Program-made: the position numbers and the translations under genes | Notes under the pieces: generated by a model | What the model was told of the DNA's origin: nothing | Database searches by the model: none | What the model saw: the letters and a program-made list of their open reading frames with translations, nothing else | Part shown: positions 19,197 through 28,774 of the stretch, piece by piece | How positions within the stretch are numbered: the first letter of the stretch is position 1 | Layout of the letters: each line of letters starts with the position of its first letter | NCBI RefSeq assembly: GCF_047501465.1 | Contig: NZ_JAZDRL010000001.1 | Span: 372,001-436,000 of the forward strand | From: Pseudochelatococcus sp047501465 | Lineage (GTDB): Bacteria > Pseudomonadota > Alphaproteobacteria > Rhizobiales > Beijerinckiaceae | DNA: 64,000 nt | Direction: 5' to 3'

Positions 19197-21200
19197 ATGC
19201 TCGTCGAAATTGGACATTTTGCCCTGACGTTGGCGCTGGGATTATCTGTGGTGCAGTGCGTGCTGCCGCTATGGGGGGCGCGTGCACGGGATACTGCGCT
19301 TATGGCTATGGCTGTGCCGGCTGCGCTTGGCACCTTCGCAGGTATTGCGCTGGCATTCGCAATGCTCACCTATGCCTATGTCGTATCAGACTTCTCTGTG
19401 GTGAATGTTTTCGAGAATTCCCATTCAATGAAGCCGCTTATCTATAAGATCAGCGGTGTATGGGGCAATCATGAAGGCTCTATGCTGCTTTGGGTGCTTA
19501 TTCTCACCTTGTTCGGTGCGATGGTTGCGCTTTCGCGCAAAAGCCTGCCAAACAGACTTAAAGCGCTCACGCTGTCTGTGCAGGCTTCGGTAACGATTGC
19601 ATTTCTGCTGTTCATTCTGTTTACATCGAACCCGTTCGCACGACTTGATCCGGCACCTTTTGAGGGGCGTGATCTCAATCCATTATTGCAGGATATTGGC
19701 CTCGCGATTCATCCGCCACTGCTCTATCTGGGATATGTCGGGTTTTCGATCTCCTTCGCATTTGCCATTGCTGCGCTGATCGATGGGCGTATCGATGCAG
19801 TGTGGGCCCGTGCGGCGCGGCCATGGACGCTCACAGCCTGGGTTTTTCTGACGCTCGGTATTTCGATGGGGTCGTACTGGGCCTATTATGAGCTCGGATG
19901 GGGCGGCTGGTGGTTTTGGGATCCGGTTGAGAATGCTTCCTTCATGCCATGGCTCGCAGGCACAGCTTTGATCCATTCAACTGTTGTGATGGAAAAACGT
20001 GATGCACTTAAAGTCTGGACGATTCTTCTCGCCATTCTGACATTTTCCCTGTCTTTGATTGGCACATTTCTTGTGCGCTCAGGCGTGCTGACGTCCGTGC
20101 ATGCATTTGCTGTCGATCCTGAGCGCGGTACGTTTATTCTCATCATTTTGATGTTCTTCATTGGTGGCTCGCTCTCCCTGTTTGCATGGCGCGCCCCGAT
20201 GTTGCGGCAGGGTGGTATCTTTGCGCCGGTCTCGCGGGAAGGAGCATTGGTGCTCAACAACCTACTGCTATCAACTGCCTGCGCTACGGTTTTTATTGGC
20301 ACGCTTTATCCGCTGGCATTGGAAGCGCTGACGACTGACAAGATCTCTGTCGGGCCGCCTTTTTTTGAGGCAACCTTCCTGCCAATCATGATCCCGCTGA
20401 TTGCCATCATGCCGATTGGGCAGACGTTGGCATGGAAGCGCGGTAACTTGCTTGGCGCCGCACAGAGGCTGATGGCAGCATTCGCGCTTGCACTGGTTAT
20501 ATCGCTCATCGTGATTACGGTTACGCGTGGGGGGCCTGTGTTGGCTATACTTGGTGTAGGGCTTGGGTTCTTTGCGTTGTTTGGCTCCTTGTCCGAAATT
20601 GTAACCCGCTCCTGGACACACGGTATGCCGCTAGCGACAGCATGGCGACGGGCGAAAGGATTGCCGCGTTCAGCCTGGGGCACTGCTATTGCACATGCGG
20701 GAATGGGTGTGATTGTGCTTGGCATCACGGCAACGGCATGGGGCGTTGAGAATCTGGCGGTCGTCAAGCCGGGTGAGACAATGACAGTCGGCCCCTATAG
20801 CTTGCGGCTTGATGCGGTTACGCCACGTACGGCACATACCTATCGCGCGGATGTGGCACGCTTTTCGGTACTGAGTGGCGGCATTCCTGTTGGTGCATTG
20901 GAAGCTGAAAAGCGTATATACGCCACCCGTGGCATGGCAACGACAGAGGCAGGGCTGATGACACGCGGTCTCGGCCAGATTTATGTCGGGCTTGGGGAAG
21001 TTGATGAGACAGGCGGTATTGGCGTTCGCCTGTACTGGAAGCCATATGTTTTACTCATATGGATAGGCACATTAGTTACCGCGCTCGGGGGAGCATTATC
21101 ACTTACCGACCGCAGATTACGCATCGGTGCACCGCAAAAGGCTAAAGCCAAAGCCCGCAAGGCATCTGATACGGATGTTGCGGTTGCGTCTGTGTCGTGA
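19197..21200 (+). CDS. ccmF: heme lyase subunit CcmF (CycK)
   Basis: Integral membrane core of the system I heme ligase that joins heme to CXXCH cysteines of apocytochrome c. The tryptophan-rich WWD domain WGGWWFWDPVENASFMPW (235-252) and the conserved GVWGNHEGSMLLW (87-99) and IHPPLLYLGY (171-180) are all present in 667 residues with many membrane helices. TTGAGGA sits just before ATG 19197. Its stop codon is adjacent to ccmH. Confidence 0.97.
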   Translation: MLVEIGHFALTLALGLSVVQCVLPLWGARARDTALMAMAVPAALGTFAGIALAFAMLTYAYVVSDFSVVNVFENSHSMKPLIYKISGVWGNHEGSMLLWVLILTLFGAMVALSRKSLPNRLKALTLSVQASVTIAFLLFILFTSNPFARLDPAPFEGRDLNPLLQDIGLAIHPPLLYLGYVGFSISFAFAIAALIDGRIDAVWARAARPWTLTAWVFLTLGISMGSYWAYYELGWGGWWFWDPVENASFMPWLAGTALIHSTVVMEKRDALKVWTILLAILTFSLSLIGTFLVRSGVLTSVHAFAVDPERGTFILIILMFFIGGSLSLFAWRAPMLRQGGIFAPVSREGALVLNNLLLSTACATVFIGTLYPLALEALTTDKISVGPPFFEATFLPIMIPLIAIMPIGQTLAWKRGNLLGAAQRLMAAFALALVISLIVITVTRGGPVLAILGVGLGFFALFGSLSEIVTRSWTHGMPLATAWRRAKGLPRSAWGTAIAHAGMGVIVLGITATAWGVENLAVVKPGETMTVGPYSLRLDAVTPRTAHTYRADVARFSVLSGGIPVGALEAEKRIYATRGMATTEAGLMTRGLGQIYVGLGEVDETGGIGVRLYWKPYVLLIWIGTLVTALGGALSLTDRRLRIGAPQKAKAKARKASDTDVAVASVS

Positions 21201-21211
21201 GGGGGATAGGC

Positions 21212-21673
21212 ATGCGCATCATTGCTTTTATCGTTCTCCTCCTGGCATTGGCTTTGCCTGCATATGCCGTGCAGCCTGACGAGGTGCTGCCGGATGCTGT
21301 TATGGAGGGTCGCGCCCGTAACATATCGACGGGCCTGCGATGCCTTGTTTGTCAAAACGAATCTATTGACGATTCGGATGCGCCTTTGGCGCGTGATTTA
21401 CGCATTCTGGTGCGTGACCGCCTCGAAGCCGGTGACAGCGATGAGGATGTTAAAGCTTTTATTGTTGAGCGCTATGGTGAGTTCGTTCTGCTGAAGCCGG
21501 TATTTGGCGTGCATACAGCCCTGTTGTGGCTTGGTCCGTTCATTGTCTTATTCTTGGGGGGCTGGGCGATTCTGCGCGGTTATCTGCGTCGAGAAACCAG
21601 TGAAGTAACCAGTTTGCGCCCGGAAGAAGAGGCGCGCCTCAACAAATTGTTGAATGGAGAGCACGACGCATAG
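21212..21673 (+). CDS. ccmH: cytochrome c maturation thiol oxidoreductase CcmH (CycL)
   Basis: Reduces apocytochrome cysteines for heme attachment together with CcmF and CcmI. It has a signal/anchor helix (about 3-19), the redox motif LRCLVCQNESI with Cys44 and Cys47, and a C-terminal membrane helix (about 105-125). A GTG overlapping the ccmF stop could start the frame five codons earlier, but ATG 21212 has a G-rich site (GGGGG) about seven bases before it. It is the last gene of the ccmIEFH run; ccmABCD and ccmG are not in the window and are presumably elsewhere. Confidence 0.95.
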   Translation: MRIIAFIVLLLALALPAYAVQPDEVLPDAVMEGRARNISTGLRCLVCQNESIDDSDAPLARDLRILVRDRLEAGDSDEDVKAFIVERYGEFVLLKPVFGVHTALLWLGPFIVLFLGGWAILRGYLRRETSEVTSLRPEEEARLNKLLNGEHDA

Positions 21674-21872
21674 CTTGCTACATTTGCCATGCGAGCAATA
21701 CCCGGTCCGGTTATTTATGATCACCTCATATTACAAATTGTTCATTCGACGTTGATATCGCCGTAAGGGTCAGTCTTTCATATTGCATTTCGAAGGGGGC
21801 GGTGATCGCTTGTATCGTGTAGCGTTACGCAAGTGATCCCGGATCCCGATCCGATTTGCAGGAGAGAAGTAT

Positions 21873-23396
21873 ATGTCTGATCCCAAAGCTTCCAACACCA
21901 CTTCAGTGCGCACCCGCAGCCGTTCGATGTTGCTTGGTGCTGTAGCACTCACGGCGCTGGCGGGAGCTGGAACGCTTGCTAACTTCACATTCGCTCCACC
22001 AACTGCTGCGCTCGCACAAAGCACCGCGACGTCTCCAGCCGCGCCTGTGGTTGTGCCTGGCCAGGCTTCGTTTGCTGATCTCGTAGACAAGGTGAAGCCG
22101 GCTGTTGTTTCTGTGCGCGTCAAGATTGCTGTTGAGGATGAAGAGAATCCGATGCTTCAGCAGTTCGGCATTCCGCCCGGCAGCCCGTTCGAGGAGTTTT
22201 TCCGCCGTTTTGGTCCGCCTGAACAGCGTCCGCAAGGTCGCCGGGGTGGTCCACGTCGCTTTGGTGAAGCGCAGGGCTCTGGCTTCTTCATCTCCGAAGA
22301 TGGTTACATCGTAACCAACAACCACGTTGTCGAGAAAAGCACTGAGGTTGAAGTACGCACCGATGACGGTAAAACGCTGACCGCAAAGGTTATCGGCACT
22401 GATCCGCGGACGGATATTGCGTTGCTGAAGGTAAACGAGAAGGGGCCTTACCCATTCGTGCCCTTCGCCAAGAGCTTGCCTCGTGTTGGCGACTGGGTGC
22501 TTGCCGTGGGTAACCCGTTCGGGCTTGGTGGTTCGGTAACGGCGGGTATCGTGTCAGCGCGTGGCCGCGATATCGGTGCCGGTCCTTATGACGACTTTCT
22601 GCAGATTGATGCTTCCGTCAACAAGGGTAACTCCGGCGGGCCTGCATTTGATCTGGCCGGTAATGTCGTTGGCGTGAATACGGCAATTGCCTCGCCTTCA
22701 GGTGGCAGCGTAGGTATCGCGTTCGCCATTCCGGCTGAGACTGTGCAGAAGGTTGTTGGCGAGATCCGCGATCATGGCACCGTGCGCCGGGGCTTCCTTG
22801 GGGTGCAGATCCAGCCGGTGACGGAGGATATCGCATCAAGCCTTGGTCTGGCGAAAGCTGAAGGCGCCATCGTTGCCCGTGTTGAGGACGGCAGCCCTGC
22901 TGATAAGGCCGGTGTAAAGACGGGTGATGCCATCACGGCTGTGAATGGCAAGCCGGTGAAGGATGCGCGCGAACTCTCACGCGAAATCGCTGGCTTCAAT
23001 CCGGATGCGAGCGTTGCACTTCAGGTGTGGCGTGAAGGCAAGGAGCGCACGATCGACGTGAAGCTCACTGCGCTCCCAGATGAAGGAAAGGGCGGTGATG
23101 CTGCTGGAACGAAGGACAGCAGCAGCCTTGGCCTGCGGCTTGCACCTGCCGCGAGCGTTGGTGGTGCTGGCAAAGAAGGTGTCGTCGTTGTCGGCGTTGA
23201 GCCCGATAGCGCTGCTGAAGAGCGCGGCTTCAAGACCGGTGACGTGATTATTGAAGTCTCCGGACAAAAAGTACAAACGCCCGGCGACGTGAGCAAGGCA
23301 GTTGCAGCTGTGCGTAAGGATGGCAAAAAGGCTGTGCTTTTCCGTGTTCAGGCGCAGGAAGGTACTCGGTTCGTCGCGCTGCCCATCGGTGAGTGA
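21873..23396 (+). CDS. degP: periplasmic serine protease DegP/HtrA (Do family)
   Basis: Degrades or refolds misfolded envelope proteins. An N-terminal Tat-less signal region with a hydrophobic core (about 19-48, ending AALAQ) is followed by a chymotrypsin-like domain with triad His151 (TNNHVV), Asp181 (PRTDIALL) and Ser254 (GNSGGPAF). Two PDZ domains follow, about 295-390 and 415-505. The LA loop (about 88-132) is rich in Pro, Gly and Arg. 507 aa is normal. GGAGAG lies about eight bases before ATG. It stands between ccmH and a two-component pair, an order I also recall from Sinorhizobium. Confidence 0.96.
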   Translation: MSDPKASNTTSVRTRSRSMLLGAVALTALAGAGTLANFTFAPPTAALAQSTATSPAAPVVVPGQASFADLVDKVKPAVVSVRVKIAVEDEENPMLQQFGIPPGSPFEEFFRRFGPPEQRPQGRRGGPRRFGEAQGSGFFISEDGYIVTNNHVVEKSTEVEVRTDDGKTLTAKVIGTDPRTDIALLKVNEKGPYPFVPFAKSLPRVGDWVLAVGNPFGLGGSVTAGIVSARGRDIGAGPYDDFLQIDASVNKGNSGGPAFDLAGNVVGVNTAIASPSGGSVGIAFAIPAETVQKVVGEIRDHGTVRRGFLGVQIQPVTEDIASSLGLAKAEGAIVARVEDGSPADKAGVKTGDAITAVNGKPVKDARELSREIAGFNPDASVALQVWREGKERTIDVKLTALPDEGKGGDAAGTKDSSSLGLRLAPAASVGGAGKEGVVVVGVEPDSAAEERGFKTGDVIIEVSGQKVQTPGDVSKAVAAVRKDGKKAVLFRVQAQEGTRFVALPIGE

Positions 23397-23409
23397 TGTC
23401 AATTCCCCG

Positions 23410-23429
23410 GCCCGGATCATGATCCGGGC
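23410..23429. repeat. 20-bp perfect palindrome between degP and the response regulator
   Basis: gcccggatca (23410-23419) is exactly complementary to tgatccgggc (23420-23429). Short palindromes of this cccggatcatgatccggg type recur between genes in alphaproteobacteria. As RNA it can form a hairpin behind degP; there is no strong T run. I found no second copy in the window. Confidence 0.6.
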
Positions 23430-23532
23430 TGGTGAGATTTTGATATTTCCCCAGCAATTGTGATTGGCGGCTGCGTCTTGTCTGCAAAGGCTGACGTAGC
23501 CGCTTTTCTTTGGCAGACGGAAGGTTATTCTG

Positions 23533-24222
23533 ATGCCTATGAGAATTCTTGTCATCGAAGACGATCTGGACGCGGCCAACTATGTCATCAAGGCATTGCG
23601 TGAGGCCGGCCATGTAGCGGACCATGCACCTGACGGGCTGGAGGGCTATGCGCTCGCTCGCGAGGGCGGATATGATGTGCTGGTGGTAGACCGCATGTTG
23701 CCCAAGCTCGACGGCCTATCGGTAATCCGCTCGCTGCGAGAGCAGAAGGTGGAGACGCCAGTACTGATTCTTTCAGCGCTTGGGCAGGTCGATGACCGGG
23801 TGAAGGGGTTACGGGCTGGTGGTGATGATTATCTTGCCAAGCCTTATGCATTTTCCGAACTATTGGCGCGCGTTGAAGCGTTGGCGCGGCGGCGGGTTGG
23901 CTCTGCCGGTGAGGCCACCGTCTATCGCGTTGCGGATCTTGAGCTTGATCGTTTATCGCATAATGTTACCCGTGCGGGCGAGGAAATCACGCTACAGCCA
24001 CGTGAATTTCGCCTGCTTGAATATCTGATGCGCAATGCGGGGCAGGTAGTCACGCGCACCATGTTGCTGGAAAACGTTTGGGATTATCACTTTGATCCGC
24101 AAACAAACGTGATCGACGTGCATGTATCGCGCTTGCGCTCCAAAATTGACAAGGGGCATGCGACAGCGCTGATCCATACGGTTCGTGGTGCGGGGTATAT
24201 GGTTCGTGACAGCGCTCGGTAA
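23533..24222 (+). CDS. OmpR/PhoB-family response regulator
   Basis: A 229-residue DNA-binding regulator. The receiver domain (1-120) has the acidic pair in VIEDD (9-11), the phospho-acceptor Asp53 in LVVDRMLPKLDG and the conserved Lys in DDYLAKPYA. The winged helix domain follows (about 130-225), with LQPREFRLLEYLMRNAGQVVTR and the recognition region VIDVHVSRLRSKID. It overlaps its cognate kinase. The target genes cannot be read here; location next to degP suggests, but does not show, a role in envelope sensing. GGAAGG precedes ATG 23533. Confidence 0.95.
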   Translation: MPMRILVIEDDLDAANYVIKALREAGHVADHAPDGLEGYALAREGGYDVLVVDRMLPKLDGLSVIRSLREQKVETPVLILSALGQVDDRVKGLRAGGDDYLAKPYAFSELLARVEALARRRVGSAGEATVYRVADLELDRLSHNVTRAGEEITLQPREFRLLEYLMRNAGQVVTRTMLLENVWDYHFDPQTNVIDVHVSRLRSKIDKGHATALIHTVRGAGYMVRDSAR

Positions 24223-25666
24223 GTTACTGCGCACGACAGCTTTCAAGTTGTCGGCTCTCTATCTGTTGCTGTTCATGCTCTTTGCCGGTTTTATCATCGG
24301 CTATGTGGCATGGAACACCCGGCAGGTGATCGACAGTCAGATCCGCGATACCATTGCTGCTGAAATACGGGGATTGGCTGAGCAATATCGTATAGGCGGT
24401 ATAAGGCGGTTGGTGAATATCATCGACCGACGCACGCGCGAACCCGGTGCTTCGCTTTATCTGGTCTCGACATTTTCAGGGCAATTTCTGACAGGCAATG
24501 TCGATTCAGTGCCATTGGAGATTCTGGATAGTCCCGGCGTGCATGAGACCTTCTATAGCCCTGATGATGGAACTGAGGCCCAAACGCGTGCTGCGATGGT
24601 GCATGTGTTTATGCTGCCTGGCGGTTTTCGCATGCTAGTGGGACGCGATCTTGCCGAGCGCGAGCGGCTTAGTCAGGTAATTCGTGAGGCTTTGTTTCTC
24701 TCGCTGGGGCTTGTCACCGTACTGGCATGCATCGGGGGCTGGTTCATCATGAGCCGCGTGCTGAAACGCGTTGATGCGATGACCGAGACAACCCGCACCA
24801 TCATGGCGGGTAATCTGGGGGGCAGGCTGGCGGTTGCGGGCAATGGCGATGAGCTGGATCGGCTGGCGCTTAATCTTAATGCCATGCTTGATCGCATCGG
24901 TGAGTTGATGGCCGGTATGCAGGAGGTGTCGGACAATATCGCGCATGATTTGAAAACGCCTCTGACACGTTTGCGTAACCGCGCCGAAGAGGCGCTGCGC
25001 ACAGCAAAGACATCTGACGAATATGCGCGCGCCCTAGAGGGCACGATTGAGGAATCGGACAATCTCATTCGGGTGTTTAACGCGCTACTGACCATTGCGC
25101 GGCTTGAAGCAGGGAATGCGCCTTCCGATCCCGCATTGTTTGATATTGCCGATACAGCGCGCTCAGTCGCAGAGCTTTATGAAGCTGTGGCGGATGAGGC
25201 GCAGACGCCTGTCGATGTTGATATCGCGGATGATCTGACAATGCAGATAAATGGCAACCGTGAGCTTGTCGGGCAGGCGCTTGCCAATTTACTCGATAAC
25301 GCCTTGAAATACGGCACGCCTGAAGAAGGCCAGAATGCACGGATATCGATAAGTGCACGCCGTGAGCGGGATGCAAACGGACGCGAGATGGCAGTGATCA
25401 GCGTGGCAGATCATGGACCAGGCATTCCCGAACATGAACGTGCCCGCGCATTGGAGCGCTTTGCACGGCTGGAATCCTCGCGCACAAAACCTGGGTTTGG
25501 TTTAGGGTTGGCCCTTGTTGCTGCTGTGGCGCGTATGCATGATGGCACACTGCAACTTGCAGATAACGCCCCGGGTTTAAGAGTGACACTCGCTCTGCCT
25601 ATCGCGGCCAATACTGAGCCGCACGAGCAAAAAACCGAACCACAGGCAACGGAGCCATTGTCGTGA
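24206..25666 (+). CDS. sensor histidine kinase, partner of the adjacent regulator
   Basis: A classical membrane kinase: helix 1 (about residues 14-37), a periplasmic sensor loop of about 120 residues, helix 2 (about 163-183), a HAMP linker, then the HisKA domain with the phospho-accepting His near 247 (NIAHDLKTPLTRLR). The ATP-binding domain shows the N box NLLDNALKYG, G1 box DHGPGIP and G2 box GFGLGLALV. Three GTG codons (24185, 24188, 24206) could start it; 24206 is preferred because GGGG lies before it and the first helix then starts normally. The frame overlaps the regulator's 3' end and its own stop overlaps glnE (GTGA). Confidence 0.93.
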   Translation: MTALGKLLRTTAFKLSALYLLLFMLFAGFIIGYVAWNTRQVIDSQIRDTIAAEIRGLAEQYRIGGIRRLVNIIDRRTREPGASLYLVSTFSGQFLTGNVDSVPLEILDSPGVHETFYSPDDGTEAQTRAAMVHVFMLPGGFRMLVGRDLAERERLSQVIREALFLSLGLVTVLACIGGWFIMSRVLKRVDAMTETTRTIMAGNLGGRLAVAGNGDELDRLALNLNAMLDRIGELMAGMQEVSDNIAHDLKTPLTRLRNRAEEALRTAKTSDEYARALEGTIEESDNLIRVFNALLTIARLEAGNAPSDPALFDIADTARSVAELYEAVADEAQTPVDVDIADDLTMQINGNRELVGQALANLLDNALKYGTPEEGQNARISISARRERDANGREMAVISVADHGPGIPEHERARALERFARLESSRTKPGFGLGLALVAAVARMHDGTLQLADNAPGLRVTLALPIAANTEPHEQKTEPQATEPLS

Positions 25667-28611
25667 CGCATCCAGCCGCGCATGCGAGCGCAAGTCCCCT
25701 GATCGAGCGCATTATCCGCGCGCCGGTTCTTGCACGTCCCGCTGATGCGCAGCTTGCGCTTGCTGAAATTCCTGATGCCGGGCAATGGCCAGTTATCGTT
25801 CAGACTTTGATTGCCAGCCTGGCTGAGCATTCGCCATTTTTGTGGCGGCTGGCGCTGGGCAATCCGCAGAGGCTTTCCGGATTGTTGGCAGCAAGTCCTG
25901 AGGAAGTCAGGTCTCGCATTCTCGCCGACGTTGCGAATGCACGGCGGGAGGCGGATACAGATGCGCTCATGCGGCAGCTGCGCCAAGCCAGGGCTGAGCA
26001 TGCGCTGCTGGTTGCGTTGGCCGATCTTGGGGGCGTATGGGATCTTGAGGCTGTCATCTATTCGCTGTCTGCATTTGCGGATGCTGCGGTTGGCAGTGCC
26101 ATTCGCTTCCTGCTCAAGCAGGCTAAGGATTCAGGGCGTTTCACGCCGCCTGATCCAGATGATATCGAAGCAGGTTCTGGTCTTGTAACCCTCGCGCTTG
26201 GCAAACATGGTGCGGGTGAGCTCAACTATTCAAGCGATATCGATATCGTGCTGTTCTACGATCCTGATGCACCTGTATCGGGCCGCGCTGAACCGCCCGC
26301 GTTCTTTGTGAAACTGGCGCGCGATCTCGTTAAACTGCTGCAAGAGCGGACGGCGGATGGCTATGTGTTCCGCGTGGATTTACGCTTGCGCCCTGATCCG
26401 GGGTCGACCGCGCCGGCCGTATCGCTACCCACAGCCTTTTCGTATTATGAAACCGTTGGGCAAAATTGGGAGCGTGCGGCCTTTATCAAGGCGCGCCCCA
26501 TTGCGGGTGATTTTGTACTCGGCGAGCAGTTTCTCCAAGAGCTGAGGCCGTTTATCTGGCGCAAGTACTTTGATTTCGCCACCATTGCCGACATCCATGC
26601 CATGAAGCGGCAGATCCATGCTGTGCGTGGTCATAATGAGATTGCGGTGGCAGGGCATGATATCAAGCTTGGGCGTGGCGGTATTCGAGAGATAGAATTT
26701 TTCGTTCAAACGCAGCAGCTTGTATTTGGCGGTAGACGTCCCGCGTTAAGAGGCAGGCGCACGCTTGATATGTTGAAGGCGCTGGTCGAGGATGGTTGGA
26801 TCACCGATAAAGCCCGCGATGAACTGACTGCGGCTTACATCTTCCTGCGCACAATCGAGCATCGCTTGCAGATGGTTGCAGATGAGCAAACACAGCGTTT
26901 GCCAACTGAAACGGATGCCTTGGAAGGCTTTGCGCGCTTCTGCGGTTTCGCTTCATTAAGTGAGTTCGCTGCCGAGCTGACGCGCCAGGCGCGTATCGTG
27001 CAGGAGCACTACGCGCTGCTTTTTGAAGACGGGCCTGAGCTTGCGGCAGAGGCAGGCAACCTTGTCTTTACCGGTACGGAAGACGATCCGGAAACATTAC
27101 AGACATTGCAGCGCCTTGGTTTCCGGGAGCCGGAGAAGGTTACGGAAACTGTGCGAGGCTGGCACTTTGGGCGTCGTAAGGCTGTAACGAGTGCCAGAGC
27201 ACGCGAGGTGCTTACCGAAATTACACCAGCGCTTCTGACCGCACTCGGCCGCACCGCTGCACCTGACACCGCGCTGGCAGCGCTTGATGAAGCGTTTGGG
27301 CGCATTCCGGCGGTTGTTGAACTGCTATCAATATTACGTTCAAACGATAGGCTGCTGGCGTTATTCGCCGATCTGCTTGGTTCGGCGCCACGGTTGACAG
27401 ATGTGGTCGCGCAAAGTCCGCATGTGCTTGATGCGGTGATTGATCCAGCGTTCTTCTCGGCTTCCGTTGATGCACAAACCGTTAGTGAGCGGGTACGTGC
27501 ATTGGTTGCGCATGCGGGGGCCACAGAGGGGGCTTTTGAGGAGTTTCTTGATAGAGCGCGCGATGCGGCTCGACAAGAAACATTCCTTACCGGTGCACGC
27601 CTGATTTCCGGCATCATCCCCCCCGAACGCGCCGGTGAAGCCTATGCAGCTGTTGCGGAATCGCTGGTTGATGTCACGCTTGATAAAGTGCGTGAGGCTT
27701 TTGCGGTTGATCATGGGCTTGTGCCTGGCAGCCGTATGGTAGTGTTGGGCTTTGGCCGCCTCGGTGCACGCGAGATGACGGCATCATCAGATCTCGATCT
27801 TGTTGTGCTCTATGATTTCGATCCGGAGCAGGGCCAGAGCGATGGTGCGCGTCCGCTTGACGCGGTCGTCTATCACGCCCGTCTCACGCAGCGCCTTGTC
27901 AGTGCTCTTACGGTTCCGACGCGTCGGGGGCGGCTTTATGAGGTCGATATGCGCCTGCGCCCTTCAGGTGGCCAAGGGCCGGTGGCATCGCAGTTTCGCG
28001 GCTTTCCGGATTATTACGCTAACAATGCTGAGACTTGGGAGCATATGGCGCTGACCCGTGCGCGCGTTGTTGCGGGGGATGCAAGTCTTGCCAATGATGT
28101 AACCGCTGCTATCCGCAAGGTATTGCGTCAAAAGCGCGATCGTGGTGCGCTAGCGACTGCCGTGCGTGATATGCGGGCGCTGATTGCTTCCGAAAAGGGC
28201 GAGGCTGATGTCTGGGACATGAAGCTCGCCAGGGGTGGATTATTCGATCTCGAATTCCTCGCGCAATATCTTGTGCTTGCCCATGCTGCTGATCACCCTG
28301 AGTTAACGGCAGATGTTGGAACCGCACGGGTGTTCGATGTTGCAGGCGAGCTGGGTCTGCTCACACCGGAAACGGCGGAAACACTACGTGCCGGGTATCG
28401 GCTGCTATCAGATGTGTTTCAGTGGCAGCGACTCACAGTGGAGGGTGCGTTTGATCCTGATAAAGTCGCTGCGCCAGTGATTACCCGCATTGCCGGAGCC
28501 GTTGGGCTGCCAGATGGCAAAGTGTTGGCGCTGCATCTTGATGAGACACGCGCGCAGGTGCGGGCTGTTTTCGATGCTTTATTGGGCGGTAATACGGGCG
28601 AGAAAAATTGA
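25663..28611 (+). CDS. glnE: bifunctional glutamine synthetase adenylyltransferase/deadenylase
   Basis: Switches glutamine synthetase off and on by adding or removing AMP, in response to PII. Two nucleotidyltransferase halves are seen: the N-terminal one with GAGELNYSSDIDIVLFYD (about 185-202) and the C-terminal one with GRLGAREMTASSDLDLVVLY (about 695-714), each with the D-x-D metal pair and followed by helical GlnD-UR/UTase-like regions. The length of 982 aa is normal. The start is GTG, sharing bases with the kinase stop, so glnE is coupled to a two-component system. Confidence 0.97.
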   Translation: MTHPAAHASASPLIERIIRAPVLARPADAQLALAEIPDAGQWPVIVQTLIASLAEHSPFLWRLALGNPQRLSGLLAASPEEVRSRILADVANARREADTDALMRQLRQARAEHALLVALADLGGVWDLEAVIYSLSAFADAAVGSAIRFLLKQAKDSGRFTPPDPDDIEAGSGLVTLALGKHGAGELNYSSDIDIVLFYDPDAPVSGRAEPPAFFVKLARDLVKLLQERTADGYVFRVDLRLRPDPGSTAPAVSLPTAFSYYETVGQNWERAAFIKARPIAGDFVLGEQFLQELRPFIWRKYFDFATIADIHAMKRQIHAVRGHNEIAVAGHDIKLGRGGIREIEFFVQTQQLVFGGRRPALRGRRTLDMLKALVEDGWITDKARDELTAAYIFLRTIEHRLQMVADEQTQRLPTETDALEGFARFCGFASLSEFAAELTRQARIVQEHYALLFEDGPELAAEAGNLVFTGTEDDPETLQTLQRLGFREPEKVTETVRGWHFGRRKAVTSARAREVLTEITPALLTALGRTAAPDTALAALDEAFGRIPAVVELLSILRSNDRLLALFADLLGSAPRLTDVVAQSPHVLDAVIDPAFFSASVDAQTVSERVRALVAHAGATEGAFEEFLDRARDAARQETFLTGARLISGIIPPERAGEAYAAVAESLVDVTLDKVREAFAVDHGLVPGSRMVVLGFGRLGAREMTASSDLDLVVLYDFDPEQGQSDGARPLDAVVYHARLTQRLVSALTVPTRRGRLYEVDMRLRPSGGQGPVASQFRGFPDYYANNAETWEHMALTRARVVAGDASLANDVTAAIRKVLRQKRDRGALATAVRDMRALIASEKGEADVWDMKLARGGLFDLEFLAQYLVLAHAADHPELTADVGTARVFDVAGELGLLTPETAETLRAGYRLLSDVFQWQRLTVEGAFDPDKVAAPVITRIAGAVGLPDGKVLALHLDETRAQVRAVFDALLGGNTGEKN

Positions 28612-28654
28612 ATGTAGACTAAGTTATTGTGAAATAGGAAATAAATCATTATTT

Positions 28655-28681
28655 GGCGCGTTATCATCGCAATGCGCCTTT
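28655..28681 (+). terminator. probable weak terminator after glnE
   Basis: ggcgcgtt (28655-28662) pairs with aatgcgcc (28671-28678), allowing one G-U pair, with an eight-base loop and a short ttt after it. Confidence 0.45.
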
Positions 28682-28774
28682 GCGTGATCCCCGAAAAAGT
28701 GCAGATTGCGTATATTGCGCGTCACAGTGGCAATTTTCAACGCCGTCAGAATGCTCTATAGGGGTGGTTTCAGA

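Noticed and set aside
22977..23579. 200-codon minus-strand frame over the degP 3' end and response regulator start
   Set aside because: Antisense shadow of two clear genes and the palindrome between them.
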